DNA of 64,000 nucleotides from positions 71,361,412 through 71,425,411 of the forward strand of contig NC_080671.1 in the NCBI RefSeq assembly GCF_030247195.1, in the 5' to 3' direction. Positions 39,431 through 51,043 of the stretch are shown piece by piece. The stretch's first letter is position 1. Every line of letters starts with the position of its first letter. The DNA comes from Topomyia yanbarensis (Eukaryota; Arthropoda; Insecta; Diptera; Culicidae). A program made the position numbers and the translations under genes. The notes beneath the pieces are model-generated. The model did not search any database. It was not told the origin of the DNA and was given only the letters and a program-made list of their open reading frames with translations.

Positions 39431-42400
39431 TTTGTTGTGCTATTACGGGTGAACCGACTATTTTTCTTCCTACCCGACCCTGCACTAAAAACACAATGTA
39501 GTAGTGCCATTACACTAGCTCTGTTAACAGACGACCCATTACGGACAACCTTGCTCAGAAACCGCTGAAGAAGTATCTACCGAAAGTAATTTTAAATACG
39601 CAGTCTCCAATACCATTGCTTGAACCACAAATCTACATATTTTCTCCTCACAAAGTTTTATAAAAAATTGCATTAAATTAAACTTAAAATCATTAGCTAC
39701 GGAATATTTTCTGTGATAGAAGACCAATGATAGGAAATCGCGGTTGGTTAAGTTTCCAAAAGTCCCCCCATGTATTTTCAAAAGATCGATTTTTTCCGAG
39801 AACTGTACTGAAGTATTTCAGTTGTTCTAAGGGGTGTTTTTAACATTTTCTTTTTCAAGTGAGATTTTCTGACAGCTGAGTTAACAAGTGATTTGAATTC
39901 TTTTTCTAATTACTTTAGTTTACTTTGAAATTTGATCATGCAAAATTATACGCATGAACAACGTTTCTAAATTTAGGAATTATGAATCAGACATGACCGT
40001 TCGGCCAAGCAAACCTTTCGCAGGTTGAACCAAACAATTATTTTTTTCAGACGTGGCTCATGTTTGATTAAATGTTTATGTAAATAAACAAAACTGTCTA
40101 TTCAGTGTGAGGAACATCCGAAACCGAATTCTAAAGACCCCACGGCCAACGATTACGACAAAAACGATTGGACTAAATTTCCCTTGAAAAGGCCATCCAG
40201 AATGGCCAAAACGTTTATAAAACCAATAATTTGCCTGAATATTATCGATTGAGAAAACCGTAAATATCTGTTAAAATTGATATTTTCTTCATAAAGGGTA
40301 GGTTCTCATTCAAATGGACAAAAAGTAAGCAAAATTTGAATTTTTAGTGGGCCAATGAAACAAACATTGAAGGAAACAGTTTTAGGATTCAAAAAGCTTA
40401 TATTTTTGTCTTATTTGCAATTTTTTTCACGACGAAAAATCCAAAATGGCGCCCGTGTTGACATTATGTCTAAGATTAGCACCTAACCGCGCACCGCGTG
40501 GTGCTCCAAAACTACATACAGCCTCCTGCCTCAGGGTCGATCTGAAACGCAAAACTAATAATAAGGCTCTAAGGTAAATAAAATTAATTGGAGGAGTACC
40601 CTAAAAGCGAATAAAACTTCAAATTTGACGTAATGGTGCGATCTTAAACTTTAACATCGATTTTTTAGCCCTTTTTACACTTTAAGGCTTCACTAAGAAT
40701 AATGAATACAAAGAATTTGTAGATTTCATTCCCTCAATGAAAAGGGATTTCTTTCGTCAGATCAAAAGAGGAAGTCTTTAAATTGAACTGTTTTCATATG
40801 AGATGGCACGCAGTTTTAAAAGTCATGTTTTGAGATAAATGCGTTTAAAGTTTTGAGAACACCTTCGATAAAATAATTCGTGATAGAATGTCAATGTTTT
40901 GTAACAATTACATGGAATGATGGGTTAAACCCGCTGCACCACAGACACGGATCAAACCCTCAACACAACCTCGATGACATCGATGCGGCTCTTGGGGGAG
41001 GGGGTTGAATTTCCCGATTTTCCGATCATAACACAAGCAAAACTTATTCGCGGGAGCGAGAAACACAGAGAGGAGCGATGAAGGAAAATCGTGCGAGAGT
41101 TGCCGTTTTGAAGCACGCGCGGCCTCGTTTCCATGACGACCGACGGATGTATGTGGGCGTCGCAAAATCACAGCCAGCCAATGAAAAATTTACTGAATAA
41201 GGAAAAAAAGAATAGGATAATTTGATTTTGCTCACATTGAACCTTTTTTTTATTTTCTTATTTCCATATTTCCGCGTTGTGCTCGCGCGTTCGATTAGTT
41301 TAGGGTTCTCTTTTACTTCTCGCTCCGGCAAATACGTAGCCAAACAATATACCTATATGCAAAACGGTTGCTTTGTTTTTTAGGATCGCGCCAGATTTTC
41401 ATTTTCCCGCAGTTTTGGCGTCTGGAGCAGTGGAACGATTTTTCCTCGCTTTGCTTTTTAAACGAGTGGGCCATAAAAAGAGCCAGGCGTTGCGGTAGAG
41501 GAAAGATTTTTCCTTTCGGTTCAACAGTAGCGCTCTTTTATGGACACGAATAACAATGGCATGCTCCATGGAAATCTCTATTTTGATTTTTGCTTTATAT
41601 TGTTGGAGGTTAAATTTTTACTGCCCTGCTTTTAGCCTGAGGTTTAATTTTTTTTTGCATTGGAGTATGCGCCTTGTGGTTGATGAACGTTACAGTCGTG
41701 ACAGTAGCATTCTGCGGATGTAACGGAATGTGATTTGCGATGCTAGCGGTTTGGCACTGCGGCATTTTTTCTGACAATCGCCAGAAAAAAATGAAATATA
41801 TATTATGAACATTGACGACTTTAGGGAAATCAGTAGAAGATTTATTCATATTTTATTACACATTTTAATGCTTTAACTATCAATTGCAAAGTTGAACTCT
41901 TCGGAGATAGCAAAAAGTGAAATAATGCTCTGTGATCTTTTCATAATTTGTTAGAAAGCTAAAAAATTTAAACTAAAATCGTTTGGCACATATATTCTCG
42001 CAGTTCTTATGAATCAATAGATTCTATCTCAGTTCTCATAGAATACAATCAACTAAACTTCCTTCAAACAGTGACACAAACAATCAGTATTCACCCTATC
42101 GGCCAAACTATCATCAATAAGTCATTATCCACTCCCCTAACTGACCGCCGTTCAATTCAACCATTCAGCAAAGACCAGGCTTATGCAGGTCTAAGCCTCT
42201 CTTAGCTCCAAACAAACAGAGGGGCATCGATACGCTATTCCTAGCCGAGGACGTGAGAAATTAATTACTATCAATTCACTCCTATTAAATTTATTTTCTC
42301 ACAATTAATGAAATTGAATTTGAAATTTATATCTTTCCCCACCGAGACGGTATGACACGGGACGATACGATGCGATGGGAAGGTGATGAATCCCGACTGT

Positions 42401-43247
42401 CATTAGACTAATCTCTTCCGGCCGACTTCCCGTGTGTCATCCGTCCCGTCGCGTCCTCAGCCGTCGGGCTGATATATTGGGAAATGTTCATCAAACTGAT
42501 GACTCGAAAGGGGGAATCAAAGTTTTGCAAAGCCGCTCATAATTGGGGTTGCGAGCGTTGGTTCGGTTGATTGGGAAGAAAGTAGACAATGTGATGGAAG
42601 CCGTTTGCAGTTGGAATTCGAATGATTATTAGTGTTTGAGAGCTGCGGACTGATGCGGTCAGTAGACAACTATGATGATTTATGTGATTTGTAGTGAAAA
42701 TATATGAGGGATGTAAATAATTGAATGGCTTACGATGGGTAATTTTAGGGAGGCCAAATAGTTGCACATGATGACTGTTTGATGACAAGAGTTTTCAGAG
42801 ATGGATTAAAGGGGGTCATAATGGTTTGGATTAGTGCTTCCAGCAATTTCATTTTTCGATCGATTTGAAGGAAAAAATTATTGTTCTTTCAACAAAATGG
42901 CAGCTAACGTTCAACCCACATGCTTTTCAATGGGAAGAAAAAACCAGTTTTGTATTAGAAACTATGAAGAGAAGAGCTCCAACAAAAAAGAATATTTTTT
43001 GCCACATAAAAGATCGATTTAAACTTGATCAGATTTGGTCAGCTGCGCCGAAAAGTAGAAAAAGACTTCAATCCACCTAGTTGCTTTAGTTCAGATCGAT
43101 TGAAGAATAGTAGACAAATATCACGTATTTTCAATTGTGGCAATAGGTTGAAATAGTCTGAAAATTTATTAACAATTTTTTACTGTGTCCAACCAATCTC
43201 AAGGTGGTGCTGATGTATTTTGGTTGAATTCTAACTTGTGTTTTAAT
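39431..43247. other. No gene recognised
   Basis: About 3.8 kb without element tips that I can pair and without protein similarity. 40900-41560 and 42240-42840 are less A+T-rich and may be host single-copy DNA. Open frames (for example 41044-41343 minus, 99 codons) overlap others on both strands and show no recognised domain. Confidence 0.45.
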
Positions 43248-43484
43248 CAGTGGCGGATCCAGGGGGAGGGTCCTGGGGGTCCCCCCCCAAAACTTTGAAC
43301 TTTTTGAGAAATTTTAAAATAGTTCCTATTTTACATTCGTTCTAAATTCAAAATCATTCCGAACCAGATTCAACCACCGAAACTGATTTTAATAAAATGA
43401 GGGTATTACATATTACGTATTGTACAACGAACATTTCAAAACGGAATTTCGGCCCCCTCCGAATTTTTGCTGGATCCGCTTCTG
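43248..43484. mobile_element. hAT-like MITE with CAG tips
   Basis: Tips CAGTGGCGGATCCAG and CTGGATCCGCTTCTG-type complement are inverted, 13 of 15. The flanks show an 8-bp duplication, GTTTTAAT (43240-43247) against ATTTTAAT (43485-43492), 7 of 8. Length 237 bp; G-rich and C-rich just inside the ends. The size and duplication fit hAT-derived MITEs. Confidence 0.8.
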
Positions 43485-43534
43485 ATTTTAATATTTAGCC
43501 ATGAGCATATTAATTGTACTTTAGAAGTAATCTA

Positions 43535-43700
43535 GGGATGGGCGTAGCATAGTTGATACATCGATTGCCTAGTACGCAGCGCACCTGGGTTCGAGTCCCG
43601 ACCACGCACATAGGGTTAGAAATTTTTTATAGGAGATTTTTCTAACCCGAAGAGTCGAATAACCTTAAGGTTAAAACCTCTATAATCGAAATAAAAAAAA
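43535..43700 (+). mobile_element. tRNA-derived SINE with 10-bp target duplication
   Basis: The head begins GGGATGGGCGTAGCATAGTTG and carries a B-box-like GGTTCGAGTCCC; the end is ATAATCGAAATAAAAAAAA. It is flanked by AAGTAATCTA (43525-43534 and 43699-43708). About 166 bp, nearly the same as the copy at 60044. Confidence 0.92.
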
Positions 43701-43714
43701 GTAATCTATTAAAG

Positions 43715-46250
43715 ATTGTAGGTCTGTTTAAATACAACCCAAAACCATGTTTGATCAATTTAATATACCCTCAAAATTTTGATTTACAGCAAAAAAACTA
43801 TTTTTCGGATTTTCGGCATGAAATAATTTTCTGTGCGGTCATTTTTTAAACGATTTTCAATTCTTCAAGTGTTTTGGAAGAAGAAGAAATAACTTTTGCT
43901 ACCGTATGCTATATTAGGTTCTTTTATTGAAAATATTACACGGTTTTGGGACAACAATATAAAAAGAACCATTCTTTTGCGATTTTTTCATGAAAAATAT
44001 AAAAATGGCTCAACGTTTGTAATAGGAATAGGTCTTTGCTTTAATAAAAATTTAGAGCGCACATTTAATTCCGCATCCAACGACAGATTCATGATCAAAA
44101 CCGGTTGAAAAATAGCAGAGCTATAATTTTCTCCAAATTAGAAACTTGCTCACACAAACTTTTAAGGGAACTCTCTCATATAATATTATATAATTATATA
44201 GTGAGCTACAATACCACACCAACCCCTTAAGAGTTCATGCGAGCAAGTTTCTAATTTGGAAAAAATAATAGATCTGCCATTTTTCAACCGATTTTGATCA
44301 TAAATAGGTCGTTAGATGCGGTATTAAATTTTCTCTCTAAAATTTTATTGAAGCAGAGACAGTTGGGCAATTTTCATGTAAAAATCGAAAAAAGTGGGTC
44401 CTAAGTAACAAATTTAGTTTTATGGTACACTTGAAGATATCTTCAAAATTAGCTTCATAAAACCGAACATAAAACCAATTACTCTACAACACTGCTTCAA
44501 GACAACCATAAACTCCTGTTAAGACGAAAAAGGCCCATTCTTTAGATGGCTCTCAAGAGTATTTTCCAAGGTTTTCTTAAAACTTTTAGGTCTTATCAAT
44601 ACATTCTTATAGTGGTGTTCAAGAGCTGCTTAAAACTTATACAAGACTACCATAAGTCTTGGTAGTTTTATGATTTTCTTCAAGAACACTTCTAGTGCGC
44701 TACGAAACTGCTTTGTTAGATAGATAGCTTGGTGTATAGATGAAAACAATCAGCTTAAGGAAAAATATAATATAAAATATATAAAATATATTCCTTTACC
44801 AAAATGGATACAAATAAAAATCGATAATATAAGTGGCCAGCTTTTTAAGCTCATAATTGGGAAAATTTGCATGCGATTGCCAGTTTTCCGATAATATGCA
44901 TTATAAAAGTGCGAAAAATTCAACGCTCCGCGAAACAATCTCTAAAACATTGATTTTTATAGGAAATATTAAATCGTTTCGAAAATTCACTAGTATGTGT
45001 AAATGTTCATAATTGTCATATTTTGGATTAAACGCATGCATAAACAATTTTCTAGCTCAGAAGTGCATTTCGATCAGTGAGAATCAGTTCAGTATGTGAA
45101 AAAAAGTTATTATTTTAATTCTTATGCTAATCGCTACCATTTCGAAGCGGTAAAAAATATCCACGACGCCATTACTTTTCATTGGATTTAACTGAAACCG
45201 CCATAAGATTTTGTTAAAACTAATTATTCTTGCTCAAGAGTAATAGGAGTTTTTCAAGATCGTGATAAATTCATTTTTATTTATGATACACTTGAAGAAG
45301 AGCTGTTGGACTTGAATAAAGCTAATAGGAATTTTTCAAGGCAGAAAGGTTAGATGGAAGATCGTCATAAATCCAGTCTATTTAACATTAAAAATGTCAA
45401 TGTTGAAATAAAAATGCCTACGATTAATTATTATGGTAATTACAATTCCATCTAAAAGTTGTTGATTTATTTCAACAACGTATGTTTAATAGAACTATAT
45501 GAACAACTAACGACATCTCGCTATATGTACAGCACCTACAGATTTGCAAAGTTAAATGAATAATTTATAAGCATCGAGTTGGCTGTTTATACATGATTGA
45601 GGTACATATCACGGCTTCTCCGTTGGGATACGTCACATACCCCGTCAGTCATTGCAGTTTGTTTATTATAGAACGCTCTTATGCAAGAGTACACTTGGTT
45701 TAAAGCTTTAAGAAGGTTTTATGGTAGCATTCTTAAGATACATTATGCTTAAACAAGAACGTCATAAAGCTATCTTTTGGTTTTAAAAAGGTTGGAAAGC
45801 GATGTCTCAAGAAGAGGCTCAAGAGTCTCTTAAAACTGCTCATAAGACTAATTATTCTTATGAAAAATGTAGTTTTATGAATATTTCTTCAAGAGTTCTT
45901 GAAGCACTCTTCAATCCCGTCAAGCATATAAAACTAAATGCCCTTTTCATAAACAATGTTAAAACCAGATTCACTATGTAATGCCTTGATAAAACTACTA
46001 TAAAACTTAAATAAAACCAATTAGCATTTGGATTGATACTTAGGTGGTTTCATATTGTTGTCACAAATTCAGCATAGTATTTTTGACAAAAGAACATAAC
46101 ATAACATACCGTTGTAAAGTTCCGAAAAATAGTTTTTTTTTGTTTCCTGGTTTTGAGGAAATCAACATTTTTCATAAATTATTTTGTGTTGCGTTTGATG
46201 AGATCTACAACCTATACTAGGTCGCTTGAAAAGTACAAAATTAAGGTAAT
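43715..46250. mobile_element. Palindromic element, copy 3, with a large nested insertion
   Basis: The left arm (43735-44175) matches copies 1 and 2 (GGGACAACAATATAAAA, GCATCCAACGACAGATTC). The right arm starts at about 44215 (CCCCTTAAGAGTTCATGCG), breaks at 44400 and resumes at 46047 (GGTTTCATATTGTTGTC). It then runs to the outer tip GACCTATACTAGG region near 46225. The break is filled by the element at 44401-46046. Confidence 0.7.
44401..46046. mobile_element. Inserted element with CCTAAGTA tips
   Basis: It lies exactly in the gap of the palindrome's right arm. The tips are CCTAAGTA on the left and TACTTAGG on the right. Within the first and last few hundred bases, phrases such as CTTCAAGA, TTATAAAACC and AAAACCAATTA recur in both orientations. 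It is 1.6 kb and non-coding. The target duplication is unclear (GTGG/TGG-like). Confidence 0.55.
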
Positions 46251-46889
46251 TTATCATTAAAAATTTCTTTCTTGTTTTCCAAAACATTCTTCCATGAGAT
46301 TTATATACTTTTCCGTTAACTCTTAAAGGCGCATTTTTTCAAATTTTGTGAAACTTATCTTATTACGTTACTGTGATAATTTTGAAATGATTTTGCAAAG
46401 TTGTTTGAAAACAACATTGCGCATTTAATTGTTGAGATTTATATCCTTTTTTGAGTGATTTTCTAATTTTGTGCGATCAAACGCGAGCAATTTCTCACGG
46501 CCAAATCTTATACTTTTTCAAATAGACGTATCCAACAATGAGAGACTCACTTTGTTTTCATTCTCTTTCGATTATTACCGTTGCTACAAAACTTTTAACT
46601 AATTTAACAGTACAGATCGAAAGACAATGGTTTTAATTCCAGTGCGCGAAATAAGTATACCGCACACCAGAAACATCTTAAAATAATAGTTCTACGACCC
46701 AAATCAAAGTCAAATAGATTTTTATGTGAAATATTGGACCGAAACAAGTCATATGGATCATATTGTGACTTTATTTTTATGGTTCTTATTTTTAAACGAA
46801 TTAATTTACAAATAACTCATACGATATAATCATACCGTACAAAACCAAATCAACCATTATTAATCACATATCAGACTTCAATTGATAAC
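46251..46889. other. No gene recognised
   Basis: A+T-rich DNA between the palindrome and the Tc1 remnant. No open frame or element tips were identified. Confidence 0.5.
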
Positions 46890-47240
46890 TTAATACTTTC
46901 ATCCTGCTAGAGTTCCAATGACATCTAACTAGACGCCGTGACATTGATTTAACCAATTATTCCAAGAGCGAGGTGTCAATTTATGCCCATACTTCTAGAA
47001 TTGCTGTTTAGGCTGAAGTGCCGTATCGAAACATTTGTAAATAGTCACTAAAACAAAATACCGCAAATTTTGTCTATTGGGTTTAGATCAAGGCAGATAG
47101 TAGGACATTCAAAGACATCAATGTTTTGTGATGTGAGAAAAACTTTGGCTCGTTTTGAGTAATGTATTGCGGCATTATTTTGCAGAAAAATCCTGTCTGA
47201 AATAATCTTGTATGAAATAATGCAAATAGGAGCCTGCTGT
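46890..47240 (-). pseudogene. Tc1 transposase C-terminal remnant
   Basis: On the minus strand the conserved C-terminal half of a Tc1-family DDE transposase is readable with frameshifts. It includes IFLQNNAAIHYSKRAKVFL (normally containing the second catalytic Asp in a QQDN motif, here replaced), CLDLNPIDKICGI (the SPDLNPIENLW motif, with Asp where the third catalytic Glu is expected), then ILEVWA and LVKSMSRRLV. The order and spacing fit a single decayed gene. Two catalytic residues are missing and stops are present, so it is inactive. The N-terminal DNA-binding part was not found upstream (47240-47580). Confidence 0.8.
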
Positions 47241-47589
47241 TGCTGCTTGTTTACCGATTTTCTTCGTCATGCCGAAAAGTGCTCGAGAACTTGACCCGGT
47301 TCCGGTTTCAGTTCAGTATTGAGGATGATGATTCTGGGTGAACACTAAACTAATGTTCGAAAGTCGAACTGAAAAAGAAAGCTATTGTAAACATCAAAGG
47401 GACAGTGTATAACTAATACTCCCTCAAAGGCGCTAGTAGTGCGCGTCGCTGCCTTGTCAGTCCCATCCAGATTTATTTATAATAACTAGTTGGACAGATA
47501 TGTGGTCATGAGCAATAAAACCGTAGTGAAGAGCACGAATAAGCTACATTAATTATTATCGAGAAGACAACCCAATACTGTGCCGTGAG

Positions 47590-48040
47590 AATGGAACTCT
47601 CTTCGATGCCGGGAGGAGTACCACAATACCACAAAATTACCGGTTCTCCACCTAGCCCCAACTTGTCCAACACTACGTTGAATCTCCGGTTAAAATGTCA
47701 AATGAAATTTTAGTGTCCCTCAAAGCGTTGGCAATTCCATGTTTAGTCTCAAATTTCTAAGACCAGCAGCCTTTTGCTTCGGCTTTGTGTGGGAGCTATC
47801 TTGAGCTGTCCTTTTTGGCGGAATCTCAAGAGGAAAGTCTTCCCGATTTTAGTCTTTTGAGTATTTCTTAGAGAATCTTTGAAGGGAGCTCTGTAGATTC
47901 CCCGGGCGCTATTTGTATACCGATCCTCTGCGCAATTCACAAACTTGAATCGATGACCACACCGTCGATCTCGACTTTGGGCGCGGGCATGTAGACGCGG
48001 TAGTCCTTAAGAAAGAACTTGTCGCCAGTAAACTAATTTG
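47590..48040 (-). pseudogene. I-type LINE ORF1 remnant
   Basis: The minus strand reads FFLKDYRVYMPAPKVEIDG, VVIDSSL, then after frameshifts KILxxLKSxxLSS and NVVLDKLGLGGEPVIL. This resembles the ORF1 core of mosquito I-clade LINEs, in which a VExDGVVTDSSL block is followed by an xVxLECRRLxS block and then a xVxLDKxRLPVR block ahead of zinc knuckles. It has several stops. The short scrap at 15.84 kb is the same segment. The clade assignment is tentative. Confidence 0.5.
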
Positions 48041-48929
48041 TTTACTTTAGACATAATGTGAGCTTATTTGGGCAAACATTCGAAATTTCAATCGCGGCAT
48101 AATATTTGTACGCCATTTTTTCCTAAATCTTCAGAATATTTTGCGGATTATCAATGATTCGAAAGATATGGTGTTCAATGCGTATGATTATAAAGTCGAA
48201 TTCTTTGGTGGGGAATCTTGTTTGACATCCGTTTTTCCATTGGCTGGGTCTTTTCATGATAAGAACGGACCGAAATTGCGGGACATATACTAAATTTAAC
48301 AACAAGTCGACTCGATGTAAGACATCGGCACCGATTTTTTTAGCAACTGACGTGAAGATAATATAAAAAAAATATCAGCAATTGATCATAAAAGCATTTT
48401 TGTTTTCTTCGCATCGCAAAATATGGGGGACATAACCGGAAGGTCGTGACAGTATTTGGTATTGAAATTGTCTACGTAGACACCACTCATCGATAGCATA
48501 AGCGCTTGTTTTTTTTTCCTTCAAACCTATCTTACAACATGACACACATAAAGCATACATGCATTTTTAATAAACGATCCAAATCAGCGAAAATCGTGTG
48601 GGACAAGTACCGTCCAAAATAAATCTTCCAGTACTACTTGATCCAATATTTTGTAACTTCGCCAAATCTCTTTCTTTTTGATATTTCAACTCATTTTGTT
48701 GATATTCCATGAGTCTATTCAAGAGGGTTGTTTTCATTTTGAGTTGTGATAAATGTAAAAAAATGTCTTTTAGACATGCATGCTAATTTTAAAAATCCGT
48801 TATTTTGTTCAGGGGTGAGATATTTTCACAGAAATTAAATAAATCTACAATTCCTCACACACATTAGGAAAATCCACATTTTCCCTGGAATTTATAACAC
48901 CCTCTATGGAATAACGCGAAAAAAATCGA
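48041..48929. other. No gene recognised
   Basis: Minus-strand frames 48123-48305 and 48375-48560 are short and not recognised. A+T-rich. Confidence 0.45.
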
Positions 48930-49760
48930 ATTGGTTCATGAGGACATCATGTGTAGGTGGAAAGGGGTACAGCAATTACCGACGCTTGTACACAAAGGGG
49001 AGGAGGGAGGTTTAAAATCGAAGGTTTTTTCTCCACGTGGTGTATGAACGGCCCTCAATGCGGATGACCCTTTCCAGAAGATTACCAAGAGTATCCAGCA
49101 GGCATATAAGCCGGTACGATGCTGGATCCCTGGTTTTGGCAGTAGCACCATCTTCTGAATCTTCCATCTGCCCAAGAAATAGCCTACATCCAGGCATTTC
49201 TATGGCACTGTTCTGAACATGTCCGGACACGACAGGATCGCAGTCTTCAGTGTCCCGTTGCAAACCGGGAGCTTTGTTCGATTTCTGTCATTTTGCCACT
49301 GTAAGGAACCCATCTTTGTAGACCCGATTGTCGGCACCATTTCCACCGTCTGCGTCGACGTACGGTGTAGGCGGCCATACGGTTAAGTCGTGCTTTGGGA
49401 GGAACCATTTCACGGTAGTCTCCCATTTGTCAGCGCATCTTTTAGCTGGCATCGTTGGACTCTTAATCTTGGGCCAACACGAGACGGTAAGCGTTGTGTC
49501 AGGGGTTGGTGTCAATTTCTCTGCACAGCTCCTTGTAGCCGGTGGATTTACTGAGTGGCGTTGGCCGCCCGGAAAATCACCTTACGCTCTTCTGTGACTG
49601 CCTCAGATCTTGCCCAGTGGTAAATTATAGCAACCCATTTATCACCTGATCCCAAGAGCCATTTAGCTTTGATTTTCGTGAGCCATTCAGTACCCAGCTT
49701 TGTTGCGATCTGCTTGGATATTCCCCGGCGGTGAACTCATCTTTCTCCGACTGAAAGATC
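48930..49760 (-). pseudogene. R1-type LINE reverse transcriptase N-terminal part
   Basis: On the minus strand, starting near 49760 and reading down, I see blocks typical of the linker and first reverse-transcriptase motifs of R1-like LINE pol. In order: LCREIDTNP...KIKSPTMPAKRCADKW, then CPDMFRTV and KCLDVGYFLGRWKIQKMVLL (usually KCLxxGxFPxxWKxQKLVLL), PKPG, then SYRLICLLDTLGNLLERVI (the SYRPICLLDxxGKxxERxI block). Frameshifts occur at several points. The enzyme would reverse-transcribe element RNA at a nicked target. Endonuclease and the YxDD palm are absent. Confidence 0.78.
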
Positions 49761-49847
49761 CGCGGCGGCGGAATTACTCCCAATAACCGTTTCCTTGAGC
49801 GATGACGGGATTTCTCTCGGATGTCCGTTTATTAAGGAGAAGGACGA

Positions 49848-49861
49848 GGGGGGGGGGGGGG
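49848..49861. repeat. (G)14 homopolymer
   Basis: Fourteen consecutive G bases upstream (on the minus strand) of the R1-type fragment, marking a possible junction between it and the ORF1-only retroposon. Confidence 0.9.
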
Positions 49862-49959
49862 TGGTCGGATAAGGGTTTCAGCGTGAAAAAATGCGATTTT
49901 TTTTAGAACTTTACGTGAAGCGAATTGATCAAAACATTTGTATATTATTTTTTTATTTC

Positions 49960-51043
49960 GTTTATTTGACACGGCTCATAGCGGTAGCTTAACGGAGCCG
50001 TGGATCTTTCATGTGTTTACAATATGTGCAAAATAAAAATAAAGGAGCAAATATTATTGATTACCCGTTGGATCTCGTGCGCGCAACTTTTTATTGCGAG
50101 CGGAGTCCTTCTTTCACGGCTCACCTACTGCGTCATGGGGATCATTTAATTCTCTTCTATCGTTAAAGGTGTCTTGGTGCTCGCGATCCGATGTTTTTTC
50201 CTGCTTATTACCCTTACGGGTGACCAATGTAAATCCGTCATCTTTGTTTTTCTTCTTCGCCGATATTGCTTACAGTGGTTTTTGGGGTGCTGGATGCTGC
50301 TTTTGCAGTTGTCAATATGGACTGAACAGCTGCCACAAATTTTGCAACCGTTTGTGGTTCGGGTATTGGTATTGAAAACTCTTTTTTGGGTTGGTTTTCC
50401 GTGGATTCGTTGGCAATCGGTTGTGATGCATTCTCCTCTGTATCTTCCGCGCAAGGTTGTCCGTGGTGTGCTGTCTGATTACAATACTTGCACGTAGGAG
50501 TTTGGCCCTCATGGGTGCATAACGTAGTTTGATTAATAGTAGCTTCGCGGGTTTTAAGTTTTATAGTCAAGTGGGAGGGGATAGATCTTTCAATCCGCAT
50601 CCTCACCACAAGAACACCGTTAAGTGTACCGGGGAAGAAAATTTCTCCACGTATTAGGTGTAACGGATTCTACTTCTCCGTATTGCGACATGTATTCTGC
50701 AACTAGATCAGGAGGGGTACGTGGTGATAGGTCATGTAGCTTTACATCTACATAGTCTTTTTCTATATACACGGGAATCTTAATTCCAACTTTATCACTT
50801 TCAGCCACGTGCTTCAAGTTGTTCTGCGAAACGAAACGTTCAGCTTTGGCTAACGTGTTGAATGATATGAGCACTACATTGCGAAGATGATGATACTGGA
50901 GATACATAACCTCCTTGAGCTTAAGCTGCATCTTCACCTTCAGTAGGTATTCCACTTCACTAAAACTCAATCTTATTGAACAGAATTTAAAGTCAACGAC
51001 CGCTGTGTTGGGTCGGAGCAGAGTTTTTTCGTCAACTTTACTC
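49960..51043 (-). pseudogene. ORF1-only non-LTR retroposon copy 2 (gag-like)
   Basis: The frame starts at the ATG 51041-51043 (MSKVDEKTLLRP) and can be followed with two frameshifts to a TGA at 50114-50116, about 310 residues. In order: N-terminal part (EVEYLLKVKMQLKLKEV), SQNNLKHVAESDKVGIKIPV, VDVKLHDLSPRTPPDLV with YGEVESVTPNTWRNFLP (RNA-recognition-like region), VVRMRIERSIPSHLTI, the CCHC knuckle CKYCNQTAHHGQPC, a Pro/Thr-rich linker, and a C-terminal DDGFTLVTRK motif. The 3' region of about 150 bp holds an 8-bp hairpin (49970-49977 with 49995-50002) followed by an A-rich end (minus strand) at 49950-49965. No endonuclease or reverse transcriptase precedes the tail. It would encode a nucleic-acid-binding protein only. 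Confidence 0.82.

Noticed and set aside
43535..43610. tRNA gene suggested by A- and B-box-like sequence
   Set aside because: The tRNA-like head is followed by a SINE body and A-rich tail, and the unit has a target duplication. The same holds for the other SINE heads at 10.8, 20.8, 23.6 and 60.1 kb.
48930..51043. Single LINE made of ORF1 (50-51 kb) plus the R1-type pol (48.9-49.8 kb)
   Set aside because: An A-rich tail and hairpin end the ORF1 unit before the pol fragment, the endonuclease is missing and a G14 tract lies between. The other ORF1 copy at 4-5.6 kb has the same tail without pol.
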